A stretch of DNA of 64,000 bases from Cryphonectria parasitica EP155 (Eukaryota; Ascomycota; Sordariomycetes; Diaporthales; Cryphonectriaceae): the NCBI RefSeq assembly GCF_011745365.1, contig NW_024468917.1:806001-870000 (forward strand). The letters are read 5' to 3'. The notes below the pieces were generated by a model. The model saw nothing but the letters and a program-made list of their open reading frames with translations, was not told the origin of the DNA and made no database searches. The position numbers were made by a program, and so were the translations under genes. Below are positions 1 through 9,387 of this stretch, in pieces. Within the stretch, counting starts at the first letter, position 1; each line of letters begins with the position of its first letter.

Positions 1-2
1 GC

Positions 3-2129
3 GAGGGCGATGATGACAAGACCGCGACAAAGACGTCGGAAAAGGTCGTCACTGGTGGTGGCGACAGGACGCCTGTCGAGGCGCAGCTGGAGCGGATCCG
101 GTCGGCGAGCCACCACTCGGTGCAGAATGCCGAGGAGACAGTCCGCGAGTGGAACGAAGGCTTCTTTGGGCGGCGGGGCATCACCATCGAGCTTGAACAG
201 ACACCAGCAGATCATGTTGAGGGGGGAAGACCGCAGATGCCAGGCGCTTGGGACCAGTCTTTCAACCGCAGCCGCAGCCCGAGCCCCGACCAGCCTGCTA
301 ACCTGCCCAACGACGACAACGGCAACAATACTCGTACTCCCAGCCAGCAGCAGGGCAGCAGGTGGTGGCGCTTCAACCCCCTGAACCGCTTCGAGGCTTC
401 CAGCGGCGGCCTGCAGATCGGCGGCCTCTCTATCGATGCAGGCGGTGTCGCCTTCGGCAACAACTTTATAGCCGACTCGAGGGGCGTGCGCCTCGGCGGT
501 CTGGTGGCCGACAGTGCCGGCGTCAGAATGCGTGGACGTGGACTCTTTCCGCCCGGGCAAGGTGGTCCTCCTCATCACCCGAGTGGTGGTGCGTGGCCCC
601 ACCAGGGGCCTGTTCCTCCCATGATGCCGCCCATGTACCCTGGGATGCCTCATCCGCCGCCTCCTCCTCCTCCTCCTCCTGGCTTTGAGGAGCCCAACCC
701 ATCTGGATGGCCAGATGAGAAGAAGTCACGTGAGGGACGCTGGCATCGACATCATCATCACCATCGCCACGGTGGCGATGACAACGATGACGACGACAAT
801 GACAATAAGAATAAAGATGAAAAGGTCGGCGAACGAGGGCGCGGCCGCGGTCGTGGTGGTTTCAGGCACGGCGGCCACCGCAGGCACAGGTCACTCAGCT
901 CAGCCTCCTCCTCATCGTCTTCATCATCCTCATCAAGCAGCAGCAGCAGCAAATCCTCCTCCGCCGAGAGCGACATAGGCTCTCTCCCCGACCACGACGA
1001 CCTCCGCGACACCCAACTTCCGGTAGCCCGCTCCATCCTCGAGCGCTGGCTCGCCCACCCCGAGGACGGCGTCACCAGGGACCATGTCACCCAGGCCCGA
1101 ACCGCCATCCGCCAGGCCAGGACCACCCCTCTCGAAGGCTACGGCCCGCTCCCCTCGACCTACGAGGAGAGACGAGCCCTCCGCCAGCAGGTTCGCGACT
1201 TGAAGGCTCAGTGGAAGGCCGTCAGGCGCCAGCAGGCACAGGCCAGACGCCAGGTCCAGCGCGAGAAGAGGGCTGTCCGACGGGCTGAGAAGCGCGAGGC
1301 GCGTAGGACGAAGAGGGAGCTGCGGCACGCCAAGAGGGACGCCAGACGGGAGAGGAAGCGGGAGGCCAAGAAGGGTGGTAGTGGTGGTGGTGGTCGCTGG
1401 GGCGGTTGGGACCGCCATCATCACCCTCACCCTCACCCTCACCTTCCCCCTCAGCCTCCATTTGTTCGTGGGTTCAGGGGGGGAGCACCTCCTCCACCAC
1501 CACCGCCAGGCGCCATACCCCACAACATTTGTGGCCCACACCCAAGCGGTCGAGGAGGAAGAGGAGGCATGTTCGGGTTCGGGGGAGGCAGAGGAGGAAG
1601 TTTTCCGCCTCAGGGCTCGCACGTCGCCTTCCAGCGCGGCATGGAGGACTGGGGCCGGCGGATGGCCGAGTGGGGACGTGGTCTCGAGGCCGACTTAGGA
1701 GGGCGTGGCCAGCGATTCCCTGGTGCGTGGCCGCCGCCACCGCCGGATGACTACAACAGCAACCTCCATACAACTCCTCCTCGTCCTCGTGCCGATGCTG
1801 GTGAGCAGCAGGCTGGTGTGGACACTCGTCATTATGGGCCACATGCCACGTCAGCTGCCAAATATCGCGAGCTCGAGGCCAAGAGGGAGGAGCTGCAGCG
1901 CAAGAGAGACACTCTGGCTGCGTTTGACGGCGACAAGCCGGCGTATGGGCAAGAGAAGGACAAGGGAGGAGAAATGGGATTTGTTGACGGGGTGGAGAAG
2001 CCGGGCGCCCCTACGCTGGTGGGCTTGCTGGCTGAGATTGAGGAGTTGGAGAGCACAGTTAAGAAGCTGGGTGTCGAGGCTGATGAGCAGTACGCTCTAG
2101 AACTCATGGCGCTCGAGGCGGAGGAGTAG
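3..2129 (+). CDS. Low-complexity hypothetical protein, 5' truncated by the window edge
   Basis: The frame is open from the left edge to a TAG at 2127-2129 with no stop, so about 708 residues of the C-terminal part are seen and the real start lies outside. I do not recognise the family. Visible parts in order: a polar N-terminal stretch; three tandem copies of a short motif (x-D-x-x-G-V-x-x-G) at 412-533 (SIDAGGVAFG, IADSRGVRLGG, VADSAGVRMRG); proline-rich tracts near 655-690; a His/Asp/Asn-rich block (742-830); an RGRG-type Gly/Arg patch (836-880); a polyserine tract (about 895-960); a long Arg/Lys/Glu-rich segment (about 1160-1375) that looks like a charged single alpha-helix or coiled coil; Gly/Pro/His-rich linkers; and a C-terminal coiled coil (about 1855-2125). 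The composition suggests a disordered scaffold or RNA-associated protein, which is inference only. ORFs on the opposite strand here are shadows of the repeats. Confidence 0.75.
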   Translation, partial: EGDDDKTATKTSEKVVTGGGDRTPVEAQLERIRSASHHSVQNAEETVREWNEGFFGRRGITIELEQTPADHVEGGRPQMPGAWDQSFNRSRSPSPDQPANLPNDDNGNNTRTPSQQQGSRWWRFNPLNRFEASSGGLQIGGLSIDAGGVAFGNNFIADSRGVRLGGLVADSAGVRMRGRGLFPPGQGGPPHHPSGGAWPHQGPVPPMMPPMYPGMPHPPPPPPPPPGFEEPNPSGWPDEKKSREGRWHRHHHHHRHGGDDNDDDDNDNKNKDEKVGERGRGRGRGGFRHGGHRRHRSLSSASSSSSSSSSSSSSSSKSSSAESDIGSLPDHDDLRDTQLPVARSILERWLAHPEDGVTRDHVTQARTAIRQARTTPLEGYGPLPSTYEERRALRQQVRDLKAQWKAVRRQQAQARRQVQREKRAVRRAEKREARRTKRELRHAKRDARRERKREAKKGGSGGGGRWGGWDRHHHPHPHPHLPPQPPFVRGFRGGAPPPPPPPGAIPHNICGPHPSGRGGRGGMFGFGGGRGGSFPPQGSHVAFQRGMEDWGRRMAEWGRGLEADLGGRGQRFPGAWPPPPPDDYNSNLHTTPPRPRADAGEQQAGVDTRHYGPHATSAAKYRELEAKREELQRKRDTLAAFDGDKPAYGQEKDKGGEMGFVDGVEKPGAPTLVGLLAEIEELESTVKKLGVEADEQYALELMALEAEE
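412..533 (+). repeat. Three tandem x-D-x-x-G-V repeats inside the first gene
   Basis: Three consecutive copies of about 12-14 residues share the pattern hydrophobic-x-D-(A/S)-x-G-V-(A/R)-(F/L/M). Regular Gly and Val spacing suggests stacked short beta strands, unlike the disordered remainder of the protein. Confidence 0.5.
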
Positions 2130-2553
2130 ATGGGAAGGGCTCATCAGGGCAGTGTGTGCGTACAATCATATGAGTTGAGACGGGTCTCTCTTTTCAAGTG
2201 AATGGATTATATGGTCAATATTTTCATATGTAGCAAGAATTTTGGACAGTGATTATGCATGCAAAACTTAAGTCAGATGTGCCAAGAATGAATGGATTAT
2301 CAGTGATTAAATGATATTCAACCTCCTCGTCGTCAACAGCCGGCAAGACTTTAGCCAGACCTCCTCGCTTGCAGACCATCATTTGTGCATTTTACAAATT
2401 TCTTCTTCCCATTTTTGTCTATCCCCGTCTGGATATCTATTGGAGTCCCCAGCGCCTCACCTAAAACGATGTGTGTGCTGCCCACGAACATGTATGTCCT
2501 CCTCCCCGTGCTTCAGTTGTAAACAACAAAATCATCATGGAAACCCCCCCTCT
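2130..2553. other. Intergenic, convergent 3' ends
   Basis: This stretch lies between the stop of the first gene and the stop of ard1 on the other strand. It is locally AT-rich (2200-2300), consistent with 3' UTRs and polyadenylation regions. No gene is seen. Confidence 0.5.
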
Positions 2554-3462
2554 TTATGACGCATGTTTGCTCTCGTCCCTCTCGACCAGCTCGCCCACGC
2601 CCAGGCCCCTCCCGACCTTGACCTTCCTCTTCTCCTCCTTGGCACCGTCGGCGCCAGCCTTCTTCTTCTTCTTGGCCGGGCCGGCCTTCTTTTTCGCCGG
2701 GTCGCTCCCGACGTCGCCCACGGCATCGCCCTCGTCGACACCCTCGCTCTCGGCATCGGCCTGGTCCTGCAGCTGCTCGCGGATGGTGCCCAGGTCGAGC
2801 CGCATGCTGTAGGCGTCCTCGCCGTCCGCGTAGTACTTGGCCTCGGTCTTGTCGTTCTGGAAGCCCAGGGTGTCCTTGTAGAGGTGGATGGCCGCCTGGT
2901 TGGAGACGCGCACGTGCAGGGAGACGTACATGGCGCCAAAGGTCTCGACCATTGCCAGTTCTGTTTGATCGGTAATCCCCCTCCCCCTATGTTATCAGCA
3001 TTGTTTGACCATACACACATATACACGTACAAATACACACACACAATGCCGATCATCATCATCACCATTCAAAAAAAAAAAAAAAAGGGGGGGGGGGGTT
3101 TTGGTTGGTTTTTTTTTTTGGTGTACTAGGTGTGGAGAGATAGACGTACGGCTCTGGCGCATCAGCTTCTCGGCAATGCCTAGCCTCCGGTGCGTCCTCA
3201 TAACGCTCAGGCTGGTGATGTGGCCATGTGGCACGCCGTCGGCAGGGTCCTCCTCCATCTTGGCCAGGACGTAGCCCACGATCTTGGGATAATCGTACGG
3301 TGTTTTCTTGGGGCGGGCAATGTCGACGGCCACGAAGCTGAGCTGGGGCCATGATAGCGCGTGGTACAGGTAGTACTTGAGGAAGTAGTTCTCGGGAAGG
3401 TTTTCGAGGTTGGCATGTTGGATAAGAGGCAGGTCAGAGGACCTGAGGACGCGGATGTCCAT
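2554..3462 (-). CDS. ard1: N-terminal acetyltransferase A catalytic subunit (Ard1/Naa10)
   Basis: Two exons, 3462-3150 and 2960-2554, with a 189-nt intron (donor GTACGT, acceptor CAG) give 239 residues. The enzyme acetylates N-termini of nascent Ser, Ala, Gly and Thr proteins on the ribosome together with Naa15. The protein starts [11 protein letters not shown], the usual Naa10 start, and contains the GNAT acetyl-CoA motif RRLGIA at residues 92-97; after splicing the core continues [15 protein letters not shown] and [12 protein letters not shown]. The C-terminal tail (about residues 150-239) is acidic and then Lys-rich, as in fungal homologues. The longer upstream reading frame is rejected because it runs through a polyproline stretch encoded by a G tract and MDIR is the conserved start. 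The intron holds a homopolymer block (16 A, then 12 G on the + strand) and CA-rich sequence. Confidence 0.93.
3071..3098. repeat. A16-G12 homopolymer block in the ard1 intron
   Basis: On the + strand 16 A (3071-3086) are followed directly by 12 G (3087-3098). In the ard1 transcript this reads C12 then U16 in the middle of the 189-nt intron. Confidence 0.9.
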
Positions 3463-4373
3463 GGTTGGTGGGGGGGGGGGGTTTACTGTAATGTATGAAG
3501 GATAGAAGAAAGAGAGCACAAGTAGAGAATAAGAAAAGTGAACGACGAGCTGTGTAGGAGGAGCTCTGTCAGGTCTGCTCGCTTCTCGTGTGTGTGTCTG
3601 TCGTGGTCGAAGAGATTGAGAGCGGTGGAGGGTAGCCAGAGAAAAGAGTTACGGGATTGGGAAGTTTGTTGGTGGATAGAAGCAATCGTGTAATGCTTTG
3701 CAGGTCCAGCTCAACGGCATCCATTAAGCCTTTGCCTGCCTACTTACTCAGTAACTAAGTAGCAACAGTAAAAAAGTTGGAGGGGCTCCCGCTAGAGCAA
3801 CCCTCCCCCCATAATCCCCACCCCCCCAAGTCCCTTCCTCGTTGTTGTAGCCGGCAGCGGCCGGTATACTTTCACCCGACTGGAGCGCCTAAACGCTGGG
3901 CGTGCTTCATTGAGACAGTGGGGAAGGGGCCCCCAGAAGGAACAATCTCCAATGCTGTTGTCGGCTGCAGCGGGGGAGCCTAGTGGGAGGGGGGCGCCTG
4001 GGAGCTTCACGTAGCAGAACACTTGTAGCTCGGTTAAGCAGGACACCGATAATATATAAGTGGGAGGAAGGGAGGGAGTCTCACGATGTTGCCGGTTCAT
4101 GAACAGGGTCTCTCTCCTCGTTACTTTGCCTAGTTGTTTTCTTCTGACATATTTTTTTCGTACTACATATCTAACATACAGTCTACCACCTGTCTACACT
4201 CATCTGAATTGACGCTCTTGTTTCGTTTGTTCTTTAATCTCTGTCTGTTCCTTCTTACACATTTGGTTTCGGTGTTGATTGGTGTTTGGTTTCCGACACA
4301 CTGTCATTGGCTTTGTGTCATTCAGCATTGCGGACTTTATTCACGATCAATCAATTGATTGAGCAGCAGAAAG
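3463..4373. other. Divergent promoter region between ard1 and the SDR gene
   Basis: A shared upstream region of 911 bp. It contains a 12-G run at 3470-3481 just upstream of the ard1 start codon and a TATA-like stretch (aatatataag) at 4051-4060, about 315 bp upstream of the SDR start. Small ORFs here have no protein-like composition. Confidence 0.5.
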
Positions 4374-5294
4374 ATGGCCAGCAGAATATTAGCAGGAAAG
4401 CTGGGAATAGTGACGGGAGCCTCAAGAGGTAAGCCTATACCTGACATCCCTCCTCTCAAAAGGTTCTCATCACTAAACAATGCAACAGGCATCGGGTCCG
4501 CAATCGCAGAGAACCTCGCTTCCAAAGGTTGCAACCTGGTGCTGAACTACACGTCCAAATCCTCAACCTCGCTCACTAAGGAGCTCTCCAAGAAGCTCGA
4601 GGGCAAGTATGGCATCCAGACCTTTGGCGTGCAGGCGGACCTGGGGACGCCCCAGGGCCCGTCAGCCCTCATCGCCGCCACCAAGGACCAGTTCCTGTCC
4701 TCGCCGCCCAGCCCAGATGCCAAGTTCCAGATCGATGTGATTGTCAACAATGCCGGCGTCGCCCGCAACGGCAAGCTGGGAGGAATCAAGGCTGAGGACT
4801 TCGACTTCACCTACCACGTCAACGTCCTGGGGCCCCTGCTCCTCATGCAGGCCGCCGCGCCTTACCTCCCCACCGACCGCTCCGGCCGCGTCGTCAACCT
4901 CTCGTCCATCTCGTCCGACTGCGGCTTCCTGGGGCAGTCCATCTACGGCGGGTCCAAGGCCGCCATCGAGGCCATGACGCGCGTCTGGGCCAGGGAGCTG
5001 AGCGAGCGCGCCACCGTCAATGCCGTCAACCCGGGCCCCGTCGAGGGACCCATGTATGCTGCCAACAGTGACGAGTTCAAGGCCGGCATCAAGGGCTGGA
5101 TCGAGCACGCCCCGCTCATGCGGGCGCGGCAGGGTGTGGACGCTGACGAGGTCGTCGAGGAGGCAAGAACGAGTGGTGGCAGGCCCGCCTATGTCCACGA
5201 GATCGCCGGGATCGTGGGCATGCTGTGCACGCCAGATGCCGCGTGGTGCACCGGGCAGGTGGTCTGCGCGAACGGTGGTCTGTTGATGCATTAG
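4374..5294 (+). CDS. Short-chain dehydrogenase/reductase, FabG-like
   Basis: Two exons, 4374-4428 and 4489-5294, give 286 residues. This is a classical NAD(P)H-dependent SDR of the 3-oxoacyl-ACP reductase (FabG) type. Visible motifs are the cofactor loop TGASRGIG (residues 14-21, formed only after splicing), NNAG (105-108), the catalytic Ser158 and the YxxxK pair Tyr171/Lys175, and the post-active-site NPGPVEGPM. The 60-nt intron (GTAAGC...ACAG) has no in-frame stop and is a multiple of three, so an unspliced message would stay open, but retention would insert 20 residues into the dinucleotide-binding loop. The ATG at 4374 is chosen because the frame upstream begins with a TTG and this ATG places the first beta strand normally. 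The substrate cannot be told from sequence. It ends 44 bp from the subtilisin relic on the other strand. Confidence 0.9.
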   Translation: MASRILAGKLGIVTGASRGKPIPDIPPLKRFSSLNNATGIGSAIAENLASKGCNLVLNYTSKSSTSLTKELSKKLEGKYGIQTFGVQADLGTPQGPSALIAATKDQFLSSPPSPDAKFQIDVIVNNAGVARNGKLGGIKAEDFDFTYHVNVLGPLLLMQAAAPYLPTDRSGRVVNLSSISSDCGFLGQSIYGGSKAAIEAMTRVWARELSERATVNAVNPGPVEGPMYAANSDEFKAGIKGWIEHAPLMRARQGVDADEVVEEARTSGGRPAYVHEIAGIVGMLCTPDAAWCTGQVVCANGGLLMH

Positions 5295-5337
5295 ACAAGG
5301 AAGCAAGCGTGTGTAGCAGAAGCTTGCGAGGACTAGG

Positions 5338-5760
5338 CTAGCACAGCTCTAATAACACGCCACTCTCCTGTTCATCTTGCATCTCTTCTGCCAGGACAAA
5401 TACCAGTACCAGCGTTGCCATAGCTGTGGCCAAAGCAGCTGCGAATGACGTCCCGTCAGCGATCGACCGGAACCCGCCTCCTTTTGCCCCCGGCCAGTGT
5501 GCAACGATGCGCTCGCCCACTGCCATGAAGTTGTCATAGTTGTGGATTAGCAATGCCGTGAAGTCTGACGTCCTGGTTTCTCCAAGTTTGCACGATTGTA
5601 TGCCTATCGCCAGGCTGGGGTCCCGGGCGCGTCACGCCGGCCCGTCGCCGTTGGCATCGTTGGACATGGCTGCAAACACGACGATGTTGTTGCTCTTAGC
5701 CTTCGTGAGCGCATCCTTGACGGTCTGATGCACTGACGAGGTCAGTGTCATAGGCTACTG
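5338..5760 (-). pseudogene. Relic of a subtilisin-like (peptidase S8) domain
   Basis: Read on the minus strand, one frame gives about 130 residues resembling the C-terminal half of a subtilase catalytic domain: a strand like NNIVVFAAMSNDANGDG, then LAIGIQSCKLGETRTSDFTA, and the Ser-containing motif GTSFAAALATAMA near the end. The frame is broken by TGA at 5634-5632 and TAG at 5757-5755, both of which could arise by single C-to-T changes. No Asp or His catalytic segments and no start were found upstream, so only a fragment remains. Similar S8 domains occur in fungal multi-domain proteins with ankyrin or NACHT parts, but no such partner is visible here. The assignment rests on the GTSFAA motif and the surrounding pattern. 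Confidence 0.6.
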
Positions 5761-6829
5761 TACGGTCATTGGACCTTGTACGAATTCGCAGTCTTTGCTC
5801 CCCTCCGCTGACGAGCACTGCACTCAAAGATGCCTCCTGTTGCAGCTGGATCCAAAGTGTGCCGTTCACTGGGCCCTGTTGGCTGCTGCATGTGTAACCT
5901 GGCGATATTAAATCATCATACGATCGGATTGCACTGTGATGCCCGAAAGAAAAGAGGGGGGGAAAGTTCACAGACGAATAACTTGGCTATCAGATTGAAC
6001 TCCGAAATGTAACAACTCCCATCTCAGAGAAATATACGTTCAAACATCTCCAAGCTGGCTACGATCATTTCTGGCATAAATTTACCAAGCATAGCACAGT
6101 TCCTGGTGGCTTGTGAGAAGATAAGTTGCAGAATATTGGGGGGCTTGTAATTAGAGACCCACGAGCGACCTAATTCAACCTTGGTCAGAGGAACGCTTCC
6201 TCAATGCGCCTTTCTCGGGTCCAATCTCTTTGTGTAGATGGAGCTCAGCTGCTCAAGAACAAAGCAGCCTGGAATGTGCGAGCTTCGCCAATGAAAGTTG
6301 AATTCCGGATGATCAGCAATAGGATCCAAGTTCAGAATACCTCTCGTCTACAGCATTCGAAGACAATCATATTGAAACCTGCCTATTGTAATGAGATTGA
6401 TGATCTAGCAAACATTGCAGAAGAAGATCAGAAATAATCTCAAGGGTGTTGTCAGTCACCATAAATCCTTTTTCCTCTTCCACCACCCGAGAACCAAGCG
6501 ATGGAGGTCGGACAAAGACACCATCGCAACAAAGATGCCTAATTATTTTTCGCCTGTCATGGAGAGTTCTTCAAGTGCATTGTCCATAAGGAGGAACAAT
6601 AGGCAAAAGGAAGTTCTATTTTTATCAGACTTGCATTCTTATCTTTCATCACTGGCGTGACTCTTAAACATCCTGCGCTGTACCCTTCGGAGAGCACTGG
6701 AGATTTTCGAATCTTCCGAGGTCAGAACAGCAGGACTGATACTTAACTTCGACATACCATCTTATTTGCGAACTAAACATATCGGGCTATTATTTACGAT
6801 TGGCAGAACAGACGCTCAAAATCCACACG
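5761..6829. other. Intergenic, no gene seen
   Basis: AT-richer than the flanking genes, with only short ORFs of non-protein-like composition. It probably holds the degraded 5' part of the subtilase relic and the promoter of the J-like gene. Confidence 0.5.
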
Positions 6830-8296
6830 ATGAGCAGTAATAATGACAGCAACTACGACAAGGGGCCAGTGTCGCCCACAGGTTCAGAGGCACGTTCGAT
6901 CACAGTGAAGGATACAGCCGACCTTTCTGCCACGGGATCAATCCCGAAGAGCGACACAGAGGAGGCAGGTGATTGCACGCAGTCAGAAGACATCCCCCAG
7001 CTAGGTGACGATGCCAAGCATGAAGAAGCTGTCCAGCCTGAAGATGTTGCCCTGCTTGAGGACACTGTGCAGCTTGAGGACACTACTGAGGCTGAGGATA
7101 CTGCTCAGACAGAAGACGTTCCCCAGCCAGACGGAGGTGTTAAAGCTGAAGACATTGTCCATTCTGAGGATGCTTCTAAGTTTGTGGATGATCCTACGCC
7201 TGAGGATATCACTGAGCCTGAAGACACCGCTGAGCCTGAAGACACCGCTGAGCCTGAAGACACTGCTGAGCCTGAAGACACTGTCGAGTCTGAGAACGAT
7301 GTCGAGCTCGAGGACCCTTCCAATCCTGAAGAAGCTGCTCAATCTGAAGCTAACGTCCAGCCTGAGGATGATGCTCAGTCTGAAAACACCGCCCATCCAG
7401 AGGATGGTTCCCAGCCTGGTATTGCTTCTGAATCAGATGCAATTTCAACTTCAATGACATCCAATGAGCAGGAAGAAGATCATTGGAAACGAAAGGTGGA
7501 GGGATGGCAAGAAGCTCTGTATAGAAGCAGATCATCCGCAAAGTTACACCGGGACTATGTAGCTGTCGAAGACACTTTGCGCGGAGTCTCAACTCCAAAT
7601 CTCTGGTGGAAAAGCACCTTGAGTACTTGCATCAAGTTCTTTGTGTTCTATCTCGTACTCCAACTCATCCTTTCTCATATCACGTTTCTGGGACATCAGT
7701 TACCCTGGACCTCGATATCGAACTCGGGACTTCCTGGGAACAGCACGACCCAACCTCAAACTCTGCATCTTCCGGATCACTACTGGACCCTCAACATCCC
7801 GCCTCATGCCGGCAACGAGGAGATCAAGCAGAGTTACGATAAGATTCTGGAAATTGCGCGCACCGAGGGAGACAAGGCGACTGCGACGAATGCCAAAGAT
7901 GCGAGGCTTGCCTATCGTACCTTGACAAACCCCATGGACAGATGTGTGTATGATGCTCTATACCAGGGCTTCTGGACGAATGACCGACCGGTGTTGACGA
8001 AGTACTGCAAGAGTGTCGTGGACAAGCAGAAAAAACGAGAGAAGGAAGGATGCGACAAGTATGACTGCGTTTTCATCAATATCCTGGAGGAAGTCGTTGA
8101 GGAACACGTCGTTGAATCGAGGGTTCTGGTCACTGTGCCGAGAAGTTTCAAGAAAACAGCGGAAACCAAACAAAACGGCAAGACCAAATTGAAGACAATA
8201 CTTTCAGGAGAATTCTTAAGGCGTGTGGGAAGGCTGGTTGAGGGGGATCAGCCAGTCCTGAACCAATATCAGGGACTTCGAGGATGGTGGTCCTGA
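6830..8296 (+). CDS. Membrane J-like protein with acidic hexapeptide repeat array
   Basis: A single exon of 488 residues; the frame starts upstream at a TTG, and the first ATG is at 6830. Order of parts: a polar N-terminus; 24 uninterrupted hexapeptides of the form (P/S/L)-E-D-x-x-x at residues 52-195; a Ser/Glu linker; one predicted membrane segment around residues 265-288 (CIKFFVFYLVLQLILSHI); then a DnaJ-like domain at about 316-380 beginning HYWTLNIPPHAGNEEIKQSY and containing DARLAYRTLTNPMDRCVYD. The HPD tripeptide that activates Hsp70 is absent, so this is a J-like rather than a functional J protein by the usual rule. A Lys-rich C-terminal region follows. By analogy with membrane J-like proteins it may be an organelle-anchored factor, but orientation and compartment are unknown. 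Confidence 0.8.
   Translation: MSSNNDSNYDKGPVSPTGSEARSITVKDTADLSATGSIPKSDTEEAGDCTQSEDIPQLGDDAKHEEAVQPEDVALLEDTVQLEDTTEAEDTAQTEDVPQPDGGVKAEDIVHSEDASKFVDDPTPEDITEPEDTAEPEDTAEPEDTAEPEDTVESENDVELEDPSNPEEAAQSEANVQPEDDAQSENTAHPEDGSQPGIASESDAISTSMTSNEQEEDHWKRKVEGWQEALYRSRSSAKLHRDYVAVEDTLRGVSTPNLWWKSTLSTCIKFFVFYLVLQLILSHITFLGHQLPWTSISNSGLPGNSTTQPQTLHLPDHYWTLNIPPHAGNEEIKQSYDKILEIARTEGDKATATNAKDARLAYRTLTNPMDRCVYDALYQGFWTNDRPVLTKYCKSVVDKQKKREKEGCDKYDCVFINILEEVVEEHVVESRVLVTVPRSFKKTAETKQNGKTKLKTILSGEFLRRVGRLVEGDQPVLNQYQGLRGWWS
6983..7414 (+). repeat. 24-copy hexapeptide (18-bp) minisatellite in the J-like gene
   Basis: The coding sequence splits into 24 consecutive 18-bp units without a gap. Most encode x-E-D-x-x-x; the four units at 7214-7285 are nearly identical (PEDTAE type), while the outer units are diverged. 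This indicates recent duplication in the centre of an older array. Confidence 0.9.
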
Positions 8297-9387
8297 TGCT
8301 GGGCATCCGGTCGTCGTGACTGTGTTGTGCTTCACGCATTTTATATGCAAAGTAACTTGGTCATTTTTTCATTCAAGAAAAAGACACTGTTTCAATTATA
8401 ACATTAGTGAATATTTTGGGGTTCTGTCCTTAATTAAGAACCCGATTGCATAGAATTCAATCTTCCTGAACGCACAATTATACGTGCTGAATGGATTGAT
8501 ACATCCTCCCTGGAAGGTATCGTTGCATAGATATTTACGTCAAGCCGTAGCTGCTCTCCAGCGATTTTGTTGAAGTTGTCAAGTAGAAGAGGGGTACAAG
8601 TATAATTGAGAGGAATGTCATTATTATATTATCTCATGTCTTTCTTCGTCCCCCCCCCCCCCCCTCCTCTCTCTTCCTTCCATCTCTTCTCTTTCTCTGT
8701 CTCTCTATAAGAGAGAAGACCTCCGGGTATGTGTGCGTGATAATGTGTTTAAGTGTTTATGTGTGCATGTATGTTTCCGGTTGCTTGAAGATGGCTGACA
8801 AGTACAGGTTAGAAGATGCCGTCCATAACCTTTTGTGGGAGTAATTTCTTTCATGTAGTTAGTTGACATAACGACCCTCTAATAAGTAACATGTTAGACT
8901 TTCGATTTGGTTGGATCAAGGGAATGGACAGGAAGAGATTTGGACCAGTCTCGTCAGTCGCTCGTACCGGCTGCTTTTGACAGCCGTTGGTGATATCCGT
9001 ATGTCATCTCGAAGGAATCAGTCTCCTGTATCGTCTTTGTAATATTCTCTCTACATGGACATTTGAAGCGGAAGGGTAAAGACGTAATTATGTAGGTACA
9101 GTTCTGCCGAATGTATGGTTCATCGGCCGAGTCCGGGTCCGACGGCACGGGTCCGAAACAGCTACTGAATGTACTAAGGATGGACGGAAACGATATTCCT
9201 TCTCAGACCTTACCAAGTCTTCCATTCAGCAGCAATACAGATTACTCGTGCACACACTTGCACACTTGCCCAATCTTATTCCGACATCAAGATCCAAGGT
9301 CAAACTCAGAATAGCAGTGAGAACCGGCCGTTGCCTCACTGTCGGACCTCAGTCCTCGTGAGAAACACAAAATAATCTTAGGCGACC
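8297..9387. other. Intergenic between the J-like gene and lto1
   Basis: Contains a 15-C run (8650-8664) followed by a CT-rich stretch to about 8710. No coding sequence is recognised. Confidence 0.5.

Noticed and set aside
933..1622. 229-residue minus-strand ORF
   Set aside because: It is the antisense shadow of the repetitive, GC-rich first gene; its Ser/Trp/Val-biased composition is not protein-like.
7001..7396. 131-residue minus-strand ORF with regular repeats
   Set aside because: It is the reverse reading of the hexapeptide-coding minisatellite in the J-like gene.
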